DNA of 64,000 nt, taken from the NCBI GenBank assembly GCA_021792365.1, contig JAJYUT010000003.1, positions 1 through 64,000 on the forward strand, read 5' to 3'. Shown here piece after piece: positions 1 to 8,220 of the stretch; the stretch's first letter is position 1; each line of letters begins with the position of its first letter. Origin of the DNA: Pseudomonadota bacterium. Its GTDB lineage: Bacteria > Pseudomonadota > Alphaproteobacteria > Dongiales > Dongiaceae. The position numbers and the translations under genes were made by a program. The notes under the pieces are model-generated. The model searched no databases. It was not told where the DNA came from and saw only the letters and a list, made by a program, of their open reading frames with translations.

Positions 1-306
1 ACGCTGTCGATCATCGGGCGCTACATCCTGCAGGCCGAGGTGTTCGCGCACCTGGACGAGCAGACGCCAGGCGCGGGCGGGGAGATCCAGCTGACTGACG
101 CGATGGCGAAGATGTGCGGCCACGGGCGGTTCCACGGCTACCGGTTCGAGGGGCGGCGCTTCGATTGCGGCGACAAGGCCGGCTTCATCGAGGCCAACAT
201 CGCCTATGCCCTCGATCATCCCGCGACCGCCGGCAGGATCAGAACAGCCGTGCTCGACTTTGCGGACCGGCAGGCGAAAGTCGCACGGCCCGAAGCGGCC
301 GAGTAG
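1..306 (+). CDS. galU: UTP-glucose-1-phosphate uridylyltransferase, C-terminal part
   Basis: The reading frame is open from base 1 and ends at TAG 304-306, so about 101 C-terminal residues are visible; the family is normally near 290 residues. GalU makes UDP-glucose from UTP and glucose-1-phosphate in the cytoplasm, feeding surface polysaccharide synthesis. The GEIQLTDA stretch followed by a [12 protein letters not shown]-type segment is characteristic of the GalU C-terminal region. The start and the nucleotide-binding N-terminus lie outside the window. It ends 8 bp before the convergent MFS gene. Family assignment is firm; the exact paralogue cannot be judged from this fragment. Confidence 0.9.
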   Translation, partial: TLSIIGRYILQAEVFAHLDEQTPGAGGEIQLTDAMAKMCGHGRFHGYRFEGRRFDCGDKAGFIEANIAYALDHPATAGRIRTAVLDFADRQAKVARPEAAE

Positions 307-314
307 CGCAACCC

Positions 315-2069
315 TCATCGGGTTCGGTCGGATGGCGTTCCGGCCGGCGAATCCGAGGTCGGCGAGCCAGTCGCCGGCGAGGGGTCCGGCGGCAATGCCG
401 GATCGGTGATGGCGATGGCAGGCATGCGCTCTCGTGCCGAGGTCGGCAGCGCTGCGATATCCTCGACCGGCTGCGCCATGAAGCGGCGGACCTTGGGCGG
501 CGTCTCCCCGCGATGGAAGGTGCGGGCGTGTTCCCAGATCCCGCGATCGGCGACCGTTCCGCGGTTCCGCTGCCGCAGATAGTCCACCCAGCTCGGATAC
601 TGGAAGCGCTCGGTCCACAATTCCGGATCCGTGACGTCGACCATCAGGGACCAGCGACGGGCACCATTGCGTTGCCGAACCTGGGCCAGTGTGTGCATGG
701 CGTCGGCGAATCGGGGTGCGTCGGCGGACGGCACGCGATACTCGATGGTCACCACGACCTCCCCGCGTTGATGGGGTATGGCCTGATCCAAGGTCGGCAT
801 GGTGTCGGGCAACCTCGGGTCGAGATTCTCCCCCGTTCCGGCAGGCATGGGCCAGACCCGCGCAAGCAGCGTCGACAGGGCGAGCGCGCCGCCGGCGAGC
901 GCGAGGCTGGACGCCAGGCCGAAGTGGTGCGCGGCAAGGCCCCAGAGCCAACTGCCGAGCGCCATGCCGCCGAAGATTGTCGTCTGGTAGATCGCGACCG
1001 AACGGCCGAGGACCCAGCGCGGCACGGATAGCTGGACGGAGATGTTGAAGGTCGACAGCGCCAGCACCCAGCCGCCGCCGCACAGCAGCGTGCCCATCAT
1101 TGTCACCGGCAGGAGCGTGCTGAACGCGGCGATGACACTGCCGGCCGCAAAGCACAGCGTGGCAATGGTGATGATGCGGCCCGTCATGAAACGATCGCGC
1201 AGGCGCGTGCTGGAGAGAGCGCTGAGCACCGCGCCCACCCCGAAGGCGCCGAGCAGCAGGCCGTAGGTCGAGGGCCCGCCCTTGATCAGGTCGCGCGCGA
1301 CCAGCGGCATCAGGGCCCAGATGCTGCTGGCCGTCATGCCGAACACGGCGGCACGGGCCAGCACGTTGCGGATGGCGGGCGACAGGGCGACATAGCGGAT
1401 TCCCGCCACCATGGCCGCGGGAATGCGCTCAGGCGGGAACTGCCTCTGCTCGACCGGACGCTTCCAGGACAACAGCACGACAATCAGGCCGACATAGCTG
1501 ATGCTGTTGACGAGAAACGCGGCCTGCGATCCGAACGCCGCGACGATCAGGCCACCGATCGCCGGGCCGACCGTGCGCGCGAGGTTGAAGCCGAGGCTGT
1601 TGAGCGCGACGGCCGATGGCAGCTCTGACCGCGGCACCACCTCCCCCACCGAAGATTGCCACGCCGGGCCGTAGATCGCGTTGCCGCAGCCGACCAGGAA
1701 GGTGAAGCTCAGCAGCAGCCACGGCGTCATGACGTCGGCGAAGGTGAAGACCGTCAGCAGTACCGAGACGATGAGGGCCAGGATCTGCGCGCCCAGCATC
1801 AGCGCCCGCCGGTCGAAGACGTCGGCGGCCGCCCCCGCGGCGAGGCAGAACAGCATGTACGGCAGCACGGTCGAAGCCTGCACCAGCGCGACGACGTCTG
1901 CGGTCGGCGACAGGGACGTCATCAGCCAGGAAGCACCCACCGACTGGATCAGGCCGCCGAAATTGGAGAACAGGCTGGCCAGCCAGAGCGCCAGAAAGAT
2001 GTGATACTTGAACGGCGAGAGGGCCGATGCACGCGCGGAATCGGGGCGGCGCTGTGCAGTGTCGTTCAT
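315..2069 (-). CDS. MFS exporter with C-terminal cytosolic extension
   Basis: A 584-residue major facilitator of the type related to enterobactin/drug exporters. About ten to twelve hydrophobic segments occupy roughly residues 25-420. A soluble tail of about 160 residues follows, with an alpha/beta segment resembling a dimeric monooxygenase-like fold (YRVPSADAPRFADAMHTL, then WTERFQYPSWVDYLRQ) and a Pro/Ser/Thr-rich end. Such a tail is typical of the MFS_3 family. A GTG 66 bp upstream (2135) is also in frame, but the ATG at 2069 begins the usual pre-TM1 region. The substrate cannot be inferred. The gene converges on galU and is followed upstream by the type I secretion genes. Confidence 0.8.
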   Translation of the reverse strand: MNDTAQRRPDSARASALSPFKYHIFLALWLASLFSNFGGLIQSVGASWLMTSLSPTADVVALVQASTVLPYMLFCLAAGAAADVFDRRALMLGAQILALIVSVLLTVFTFADVMTPWLLLSFTFLVGCGNAIYGPAWQSSVGEVVPRSELPSAVALNSLGFNLARTVGPAIGGLIVAAFGSQAAFLVNSISYVGLIVVLLSWKRPVEQRQFPPERIPAAMVAGIRYVALSPAIRNVLARAAVFGMTASSIWALMPLVARDLIKGGPSTYGLLLGAFGVGAVLSALSSTRLRDRFMTGRIITIATLCFAAGSVIAAFSTLLPVTMMGTLLCGGGWVLALSTFNISVQLSVPRWVLGRSVAIYQTTIFGGMALGSWLWGLAAHHFGLASSLALAGGALALSTLLARVWPMPAGTGENLDPRLPDTMPTLDQAIPHQRGEVVVTIEYRVPSADAPRFADAMHTLAQVRQRNGARRWSLMVDVTDPELWTERFQYPSWVDYLRQRNRGTVADRGIWEHARTFHRGETPPKVRRFMAQPVEDIAALPTSARERMPAIAITDPALPPDPSPATGSPTSDSPAGTPSDRTR

Positions 2070-2194
2070 GGGACTCGATTCGTCGCCGGTTCCTGTCGCG
2101 GGCGCGGACAAGATGCCGAGTCCGCCCCGGATCACCCATTATTGCATAGGCCTGGATGTCCGGACACCGGCAGATTTCAGCCCGCAAAGACGGC

Positions 2195-3715
2195 TCAGCG
2201 CTCGTGCATGCTTTCGGAGACGTGGCGGGCCAACGGCGACAGCAGGAACTGGATCAGGCGGCGCTCGCCGGTCTGGATCTCAGCGGTCACGGCCATGCCG
2301 GGGCTCAGCGTGACCTTGCCGTTCTCCGTCGTCATCCAGTCCTGCGACAGGGCAATCCGCGCGAGGTAGACCGGGCCGGCCTCACCCTCGGCGGCGACAG
2401 CATCGCCGCTGCCCGCGGCGCTCCCCCCGCCCGCCTTGTCATTTGCCGGGCGGCTGACGGTATCGCGCGTCACGTTCAGCACCTTCCCTTCAATCAGGCC
2501 ATAGAGGGTGAAGTTGAAGGTCTCGATCTTCACACGCACGGTCTGGCCGGCGCGGATGAAGCCCACATCCTTGTTCTGCACGGCTGCCTCGACCACGAGG
2601 CGGCCCTCTGCAGGCACCACTGTCAGCAGCGATTCGGCCGGCGTCACCACGCCGCCGATCGTATGAACGGCGAGCTGCTGCACCGTTCCGTCGATCGGGG
2701 CATGCAACACGCCCTGGCGCAGGCGCTGCTCGGCCTTGGCCAACTCGGCCTCCAATTCGCTGACCTGCGCGCGCACCTTGTCGAGCTCGGCCAGGATGGA
2801 AACCTGGTACTCCGCCGCGGAGGCGGCGCGCTGCTCGCGCAGGGCGCGCTGCGCGGCCTCGGCCACCTCCTTGCGGTAGGCAAGGACGCCGGTCTCCTGC
2901 TTCTGCTCGATGAGCTCCTGATTGACCTGGAACCAATCGAGCTTGCTGCCGATCTTCTGGTCGCGCATCTGGCGCAGCAGATCTTCCTGCTCCGCCAGCA
3001 TGGGCAGAGAGGCCTGCAGCTTCCCGACGCTGGCCGCGGCTTCGGCGGCCTCGGCCCGCTTGGCTTCGATCTGCTGGTCGAGATCGGCGAGCTTCGCCCT
3101 CTGGTTCGCCGCCTGGGCGCGCATCGCCGCCCGGGTCAGGTCAAGATCCTCCGCCTTGGCATTCGCGGGGGGATTCACGAGGTCCGGTTCGCGCCCCTCC
3201 CCGACCGTGCCGGGCAAGGCGGCCGCCAGACCGCGGAGCCGCGCGAGGTTGAGCTGGGCCTGCAGCAGGTCCCGTGCGAACCGGTCGCGATCGGCCAGCG
3301 CTTGGGTGGAATTGAGCTCGATCAGGACGTCGCCCGTCTTTACATGGTCGCCGTCCGCCACGTGGATGGCCGTGACGATGCCGGTATCGGCCGGCTGCAC
3401 GACCTTGGTCTTGCCCTGCGGAACGATGCGGCCGGGAGCCGTCGCGACGATGTCGACCTTGCCGAAACAGGCCCACGCGATGGCGGCGACAGCGACAAGG
3501 ATGATGGTGAGGCCGATCGCGCGCCCGACCGGCGAAGGCGGCGTGTCGACGATCTCCAGCGCGGCGGGCAGAAACTCCCGCTCGTCCCGCCCGCGCCGCG
3601 GCAGGCGCAGCAGCTTGGCGCTGGGCCGCTCCGATACCGATTCCTGCGTATGGTTCGCCGGCACGACGGCGTCGGGAACGGCAGGCACATTGCGGGCCGC
3701 GTGGTCACGCTGCAT
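2195..3715 (-). CDS. HlyD-family type I secretion periplasmic adaptor
   Basis: A 506-residue membrane-fusion protein that would link the inner-membrane ABC exporter to an outer-membrane TolC-type channel. It has a cytosolic N-terminus of about 65 residues, one membrane helix (near GLTIILVAVAAIAWACFG), a biotinyl-lipoyl-like segment (PGRIVPQGKTKVVQPADTG), a long coiled coil over about residues 150-320 rich in Glu, Ala, Leu and Gln, and a C-terminal beta-barrel region (HAPIDGTVQQL onward). The length matches HlyD/PrtE proteins. Its ATG overlaps the end of the ABC gene by 11 bp, so the two are probably translationally coupled. No TolC homologue is present in the window. Confidence 0.93.
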   Translation of the reverse strand: MQRDHAARNVPAVPDAVVPANHTQESVSERPSAKLLRLPRRGRDEREFLPAALEIVDTPPSPVGRAIGLTIILVAVAAIAWACFGKVDIVATAPGRIVPQGKTKVVQPADTGIVTAIHVADGDHVKTGDVLIELNSTQALADRDRFARDLLQAQLNLARLRGLAAALPGTVGEGREPDLVNPPANAKAEDLDLTRAAMRAQAANQRAKLADLDQQIEAKRAEAAEAAASVGKLQASLPMLAEQEDLLRQMRDQKIGSKLDWFQVNQELIEQKQETGVLAYRKEVAEAAQRALREQRAASAAEYQVSILAELDKVRAQVSELEAELAKAEQRLRQGVLHAPIDGTVQQLAVHTIGGVVTPAESLLTVVPAEGRLVVEAAVQNKDVGFIRAGQTVRVKIETFNFTLYGLIEGKVLNVTRDTVSRPANDKAGGGSAAGSGDAVAAEGEAGPVYLARIALSQDWMTTENGKVTLSPGMAVTAEIQTGERRLIQFLLSPLARHVSESMHER

Positions 3716-5858
3716 CGATCACCTCTCCGGTCTGAACACGATGCAGCAGGGCATAGCGCCCGCCGCTGCCGATCAGGTCGTCATGCCTGCCGTCCTCCAC
3801 GATCTGGCCCTGCTCGATAGTGATGATGCGGTCGCAATGCCGCACCGTCGACAGGCGGTGCGCAATGATGAGGACGGTGCGGCCGCGGCAGATATGACGC
3901 ATGTTGCGCTGGATCGCCTGCTCGGATTCGAGGTCGAGCGCGCTCGTCGCCTCATCGAAGATGAGGATGCGCGGGTTGCTGACCAGGGCGCGCGCGATGG
4001 CGATGCGCTGGCGCTGACCGCCCGAGAGAGTGCCGCCGCGCTCCCCGATGATGGTGTCATAGCCCTCGGGCAACTGCAGGATGAAGTCGTGCGCGCCGGC
4101 GAGCTTGGCCGCGGTCACCACCTCGTCCAGCGGCATGCCGGGATCGGCGAGCGCGATGTTCTCGCGGGCGGTGCGGTTGAAGAGCACGTTTTCCTGCAGA
4201 ACCACGCCGATCTGCCGGCGCAGCCAGGAGGCATCCACCATCGCGAGATCGATCCCGTCCACCAGCACGCGGCCGGATTCCGGCACGTATAGCCGCTGCA
4301 CCAGCTTCGCGATCGTCGACTTGCCGGACCCGGAGGAACCGACGATGCCGACCACCTGCCCCGCCGGGATCTCGAGGCCGACGCCGCGCAGCACTTCGGG
4401 CCCATCGAGGCGATACCGGAACTTCACATGATCGAAGTGGATCGCGCCCTTGATGGCGGGCAGCGCGCCACGGCCCGGCGTGGCGGCCGGCTCCGCGGGT
4501 GTGTTGAGAATGTCGCCGAGGCGCTGAACGGACTGGCGCACCTGGTGGAAGTCCTGCCAGACCTGCGCGAGGCGCAGGACCGGCTGGGACACGCGGCCCG
4601 CCAGCATGTTGAAGGCGACCAGCGCGCCGACAGTGAGATCGCCGCTGATCACCGCCTTGGCGCCGAAATAGAGAATGGCGGCGGTCGCGATCTTGGAGAC
4701 CAGCTGGATCGACTGGCTGGCATAGTTGCCGAGATTGGCGACTCGGAACGACGCGCCGACATAGCCCGCCAGCTGCTCCTCCCAGCGGCGCTGCATCTGC
4801 GGCTCCACCGCCATCGATTTCAGGGTCTCAATGCCGGTCACCGCCTCCACCAGGAACGCCTGGTTCTCCGCGCCGCGCTGGAACTTCTCCTCCACTCGCG
4901 TGCGGAACAGGGGCGTCAGGGCAATGCTGATCCCGGCATAGATCGGCAGCGAGACCAGGACGATGACGGTCAGCCACCAGCTGTACCAGGCCATGACGGC
5001 GAGGAAAACGATCGTGAAGAAGAGATCGATCACCAGCGTCAGGCTGGAGCCGGTGATGAACTGGCGGATGTTCTCCAGTTCGCGCACGCGCGCGACCGAA
5101 TCACCGACGCGGCGCGCGCCGAAATAGGCCAGCGGCAAGGCGATGAGATGGCGGAAGAGGCGCGCGCCGAGCTCCACGTCGATGCGATTGGTGGTGTGGG
5201 AGAAGACATATGTGCGGAGCGCGCCCAGCACCGTTTCGAAGATGAACACGGCCACGAGCCCGATGATCAGCACGTCCAGGGTCGTCATGCCGCGATGGAC
5301 CAGGACCTTGTCCACCACCACCTGGAAGAATAATGGTGAGACCAGGGCAAAAATCTGGAGAAAGAACGAGGCGACCAGCACCTGGCTCAGCAGGTTGCGG
5401 TACTTGTAGACCGCCCCCATGAACCAGGAGATGTCGAACTGCCGTCCCAGATCCGACAGGGTCGCGCGCCGCGCGAGATAGATCAGGCTCCCGTCCCAGA
5501 CGGCTTCGAACGTGGCCCTGTCCAGCACCTCCGCCGCGCCGCCGGCGCCACGGTGAACAAGCACCTTGTCCTCGTTGCAGCGGCCGAGAATGAGGAAGCC
5601 GCCGTCCTTCGCGCCCGCCAGAGCCGGCAAGGGCGCGGCCGCGAGGCGGCCGTACGAGCTTGTGGTGCGCCGGGCCTTCAGATTCTGGCGACGCGCCAAG
5701 CGCACGATGTCCTCGGCCGCGATCGCCGCCGAGCTCGGAAACTCGCGGCCGAGCGCCTCTGTGCCGACGGCAAGGCCGTGAAAGCGGAAGAGGGTCGCAA
5801 GGCAATTGAGAGTCCGCGAACGGAGATCAGCGGCCTCGTCTGAGCTATGGACAGTCAT
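3705..5858 (-). CDS. type I secretion ABC exporter with degenerate C39 domain
   Basis: A 717-residue HlyB-like exporter. An N-terminal C39-peptidase-like domain (about 1-130) lacks the catalytic Cys/Gln motif, so it should dock uncleaved RTX cargo rather than cut a leader. Six transmembrane helices (about 150-430) follow. The nucleotide-binding domain has Walker A GSSGSGKST at about 507-515, signature LSGGQRQRIAIARAL and Walker B ILIFDEATSALD. A TTG eight codons upstream (5882) is a possible longer start; the ATG at 5858 is preferred. It lies immediately downstream of two RTX genes on the same strand, which strongly suggests it exports them. Confidence 0.95.
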   Translation of the reverse strand: MTVHSSDEAADLRSRTLNCLATLFRFHGLAVGTEALGREFPSSAAIAAEDIVRLARRQNLKARRTTSSYGRLAAAPLPALAGAKDGGFLILGRCNEDKVLVHRGAGGAAEVLDRATFEAVWDGSLIYLARRATLSDLGRQFDISWFMGAVYKYRNLLSQVLVASFFLQIFALVSPLFFQVVVDKVLVHRGMTTLDVLIIGLVAVFIFETVLGALRTYVFSHTTNRIDVELGARLFRHLIALPLAYFGARRVGDSVARVRELENIRQFITGSSLTLVIDLFFTIVFLAVMAWYSWWLTVIVLVSLPIYAGISIALTPLFRTRVEEKFQRGAENQAFLVEAVTGIETLKSMAVEPQMQRRWEEQLAGYVGASFRVANLGNYASQSIQLVSKIATAAILYFGAKAVISGDLTVGALVAFNMLAGRVSQPVLRLAQVWQDFHQVRQSVQRLGDILNTPAEPAATPGRGALPAIKGAIHFDHVKFRYRLDGPEVLRGVGLEIPAGQVVGIVGSSGSGKSTIAKLVQRLYVPESGRVLVDGIDLAMVDASWLRRQIGVVLQENVLFNRTARENIALADPGMPLDEVVTAAKLAGAHDFILQLPEGYDTIIGERGGTLSGGQRQRIAIARALVSNPRILIFDEATSALDLESEQAIQRNMRHICRGRTVLIIAHRLSTVRHCDRIITIEQGQIVEDGRHDDLIGSGGRYALLHRVQTGEVIDAA

Positions 5859-5954
5859 AACAGCGCTGCTGTTCCCAACCAACTTGTCAGCCCCTCTGGA
5901 TTATCGGTTCGATAGCCGACCGATCGTGAAGATCGGCCGGCTTTCTCGAAGAAT

Positions 5955-5974
5955 GCTGCCCCTACTTGGGCAGC
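5955..5974 (-). terminator. hairpin between RTX gene and ABC exporter gene
   Basis: A perfect 7-bp inverted repeat (GCTGCCC / GGGCAGC) with a 6-nt loop lies 60-80 bases after the stop of the smaller RTX gene and before the exporter start. There is no clear U-run, so it may be a weak or attenuating terminator that lowers exporter expression relative to cargo. A second dyad (CCGATC / GATCGG) lies at 5920-5936. Confidence 0.4.
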
Positions 5975-6033
5975 CTCGTGTCAGGAGGACATGGGGCAAA
6001 GGTCATATAGACCGTCTGGCCTGCCCTCTCTCG

Positions 6034-7956
6034 TCAGGCGCTCTGCCAGTTCGCGGCAATCACCGTGTCGACCGTCTGCTCCTGCTTGCTGGTCAGGCTG
6101 GTGGGCGTGCCGGAGTTGGTCGAGAATGCCGCCATCGCCTGCACCATCTGTTGCACGCGGGAGGCCTCCAGAACCGACCCGTTGCTGAGCTCAATCTTGC
6201 TCAGACGGTTGGAGGTGTCTGAGTACCAGCCCTTGACTCGGACGCTGTCGGGGGCATCGCTCCCGCGCACCGATACCAGCAGGTCGCTTCCAGCCTTGCC
6301 GAGCCACAGGTCGCCTTCAGCGATGCCGGAGCCGAACATCAAGCGGTCCTGGCCGCCGGAATCGCCATTGCGGATCGTGTCCCTTCCGCTGCCGCGCTGG
6401 TGGTAGTAGGTGTCGCTGCCTTCTCCGCCGGTCAGCGTGTCGTTGCCGCCGCGGCCGTTCAGCCAGTCGGCCCCATCACCGCCGACGACGGCGTTGCGAT
6501 GCCCGTTGCCCACGCCGGTGAATTTGCCGGACCCGGTATAGTCGAGGTTCTCGACGAATTTCGAGAGCCTGTAGGAACCGAGCGAGGTCTTCACCCTGTC
6601 GATGCCATCACCCCGCTCCTCGACAACGCGATCACCGGTATGGTTCACCACATAGGTGTCGTTGCCCGCACCTCCGGCCAGGACGTCGGCACCGGTGCTG
6701 CCGGTCAACGTGCTGGCACCGGCACTGCCGGAGAGCTGGTCGCCTGAACTCGTGTTGCCGTCCGCCGAGATCGTGTTGGCCTCGGCGACTCGCGTGGACT
6801 CGGTACTTGCGGCGACGCTGCTCAGCATCTTGATGGTGCTGCCCGAGCCGTAGCGGACGAGGTCCGCCGCCGGCTTTGACATGTTGATCAGCGTGAGTGT
6901 CGCGTCACCATTCGACAGATCGAACACCTTCGCGCCCGAGCCACCGGAATAGCGGAAATTGTCCAGCGTGACGCTCGATCCGTTGTTGCCCCCCGCGTGG
7001 AAATGCGTGGGTTTCCCCTTTCCGCCGTGGTAGCGCGGATCGGTACTGACGCTGTCCGTCAGCCGCACATTTTCGCCCCAGAAACGGAAGTTCTTAGTGT
7101 TGCCGCTGGCCTTCGCGCGGATCATCGTCACGTTGTCAGACTTGATGTCGTACCCAGCATCGGTGTTGCCGGACGCCATCGTGTCCCGGAACGTCAGGTT
7201 GTAGGTGTCGCGCTCCGCAACGAAGCCGTCGCCGTTCCAGTACGCGGTGGAAGAGCCGCGGCCGTAATTGTTCTTCATGGTCACGTGATCGAACAGCACG
7301 TCATGCACCGTGCCATTGAGCGCGACGCCGTGAATGTAGAGGCCGCCATTCTGCTTCATGCTGTCGCCGACGACATTCTGAATCGTGATGTTCCGGCTGT
7401 TGTATTTGAGGCGGATGGCATTCTGCGAGTAGCCGGAGACCGTCACGTCCTCGACCCTCAGCCCGTTGACGCTGGCCGTATTGGCGTCGCCCGAGCGGTG
7501 GTTCTCGATGAATCGGGTGACGTTGCTGGCCGAGACGCGCTTGATCGAGATGTTCTGGATCTCGCCGCCGATCCGGAACACGCCGTTGCCGAAGTTCTTC
7601 GTAGCCAGGTCGGTGAAGGTCAAATGGCTGGCACCGCCGAGCAGGCGGAACAACTCGTTACCCTGCGGGCGTCCCGGGGCCCAATCCGCGGCGCGCGTGC
7701 CGAGGATCGTCGCCTTCATCGGGCTCCCGCTGCTGCTGACGCCACGGATGGCGATAGGATCGCCGGAGGCGCCACCCGCGGCGATGGTGATCTGCCGCGT
7801 CACTTTGTAGCTGCCCTTATCCGCAATCAACCGCACCTCATCACCTGGGCCGGCTTTGGCGATGAGCTTCGGCAGGTCGTAGATGGTTCCCGCGTCCTTC
7901 AGCGAAGAACCAGTGCGCGAGCCAGCGCCGTTGGGGGAGATGTAGAAAACAGTCAT
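6034..7956 (-). CDS. secreted RTX protein with right-handed beta-helix
   Basis: A 640-residue predicted type I secretion substrate. Roughly the first 380 residues form a right-handed parallel beta-helix with repeated NxTI/V-type turns (NISIKRV, NITIQNV, NLTFRD) as in pectate-lyase-like and C5-epimerase-like proteins. About residues 410-550 hold glycine/aspartate-rich calcium-binding nonapeptides (GGAGNDTYVV, GRGGNDTLTGGEGSDTYY), followed by a hemolysin-type calcium-binding-related segment and an uncleaved C-terminal secretion signal. The start at 7956 is chosen because GGAAGG lies just upstream and the protein then aligns with its paralogue (MTVFYISPNGAG versus MATFYVSPTGSG). No catalytic triad could be assigned, so any polysaccharide-modifying activity is inference. 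Confidence 0.88.
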   Translation of the reverse strand: MTVFYISPNGAGSRTGSSLKDAGTIYDLPKLIAKAGPGDEVRLIADKGSYKVTRQITIAAGGASGDPIAIRGVSSSGSPMKATILGTRAADWAPGRPQGNELFRLLGGASHLTFTDLATKNFGNGVFRIGGEIQNISIKRVSASNVTRFIENHRSGDANTASVNGLRVEDVTVSGYSQNAIRLKYNSRNITIQNVVGDSMKQNGGLYIHGVALNGTVHDVLFDHVTMKNNYGRGSSTAYWNGDGFVAERDTYNLTFRDTMASGNTDAGYDIKSDNVTMIRAKASGNTKNFRFWGENVRLTDSVSTDPRYHGGKGKPTHFHAGGNNGSSVTLDNFRYSGGSGAKVFDLSNGDATLTLINMSKPAADLVRYGSGSTIKMLSSVAASTESTRVAEANTISADGNTSSGDQLSGSAGASTLTGSTGADVLAGGAGNDTYVVNHTGDRVVEERGDGIDRVKTSLGSYRLSKFVENLDYTGSGKFTGVGNGHRNAVVGGDGADWLNGRGGNDTLTGGEGSDTYYHQRGSGRDTIRNGDSGGQDRLMFGSGIAEGDLWLGKAGSDLLVSVRGSDAPDSVRVKGWYSDTSNRLSKIELSNGSVLEASRVQQMVQAMAAFSTNSGTPTSLTSKQEQTVDTVIAANWQSA

Positions 7957-8141
7957 TGAAGCCTTCCTTATTGCACAAGTCTTGTTGTTCGGGCGAACGG
8001 CCATCAGCCGCCACACCCGTCGAATTCCCCAAGATAAATAGCAGCTGTGCGTCCTCGACCGCCCTCACAGCGGATCGAAGCGCATCACGTGACCTTTTGT
8101 CGGTCATTCCCCCACGCAGAACGATACGTGTCTTCCGACAC

Positions 8142-8210
8142 TGTCAACTATCGTCCTGCGAGCGCGTCTTATAGCTAATACAGTTACCGAGGTGCCGTCG
8201 ACTCTGTCAA
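8142..8210 (-). promoter_or_regulatory. candidate promoter region for the smaller RTX gene
   Basis: In the 264-bp gap between the two RTX genes the minus strand carries two TTGACA hexamers (complement of 8205-8210 and of 8142-8147). The second is followed on the minus strand by a GTGTC/GACAC dyad and TATCGT, though at only 15-nt spacing. The gap suggests independent transcription of the downstream RTX gene. The -10 elements are poor, so confidence is low. Confidence 0.3.
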
Positions 8211-8220
8211 TCGGCCGAGG

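Noticed and set aside
2070-2135. 22-codon N-terminal extension of the MFS gene from a GTG start
   Set aside because: The extension is Gly/Thr-rich without a ribosome-binding site, and the ATG at 2069 begins the usual pre-membrane region.
2156-3820. 554-codon plus-strand frame opposite the HlyD-type gene
   Set aside because: It is an antisense shadow with His/Leu/Arg-rich composition. The minus-strand gene has the coiled coil and membrane helix expected of the adaptor family.
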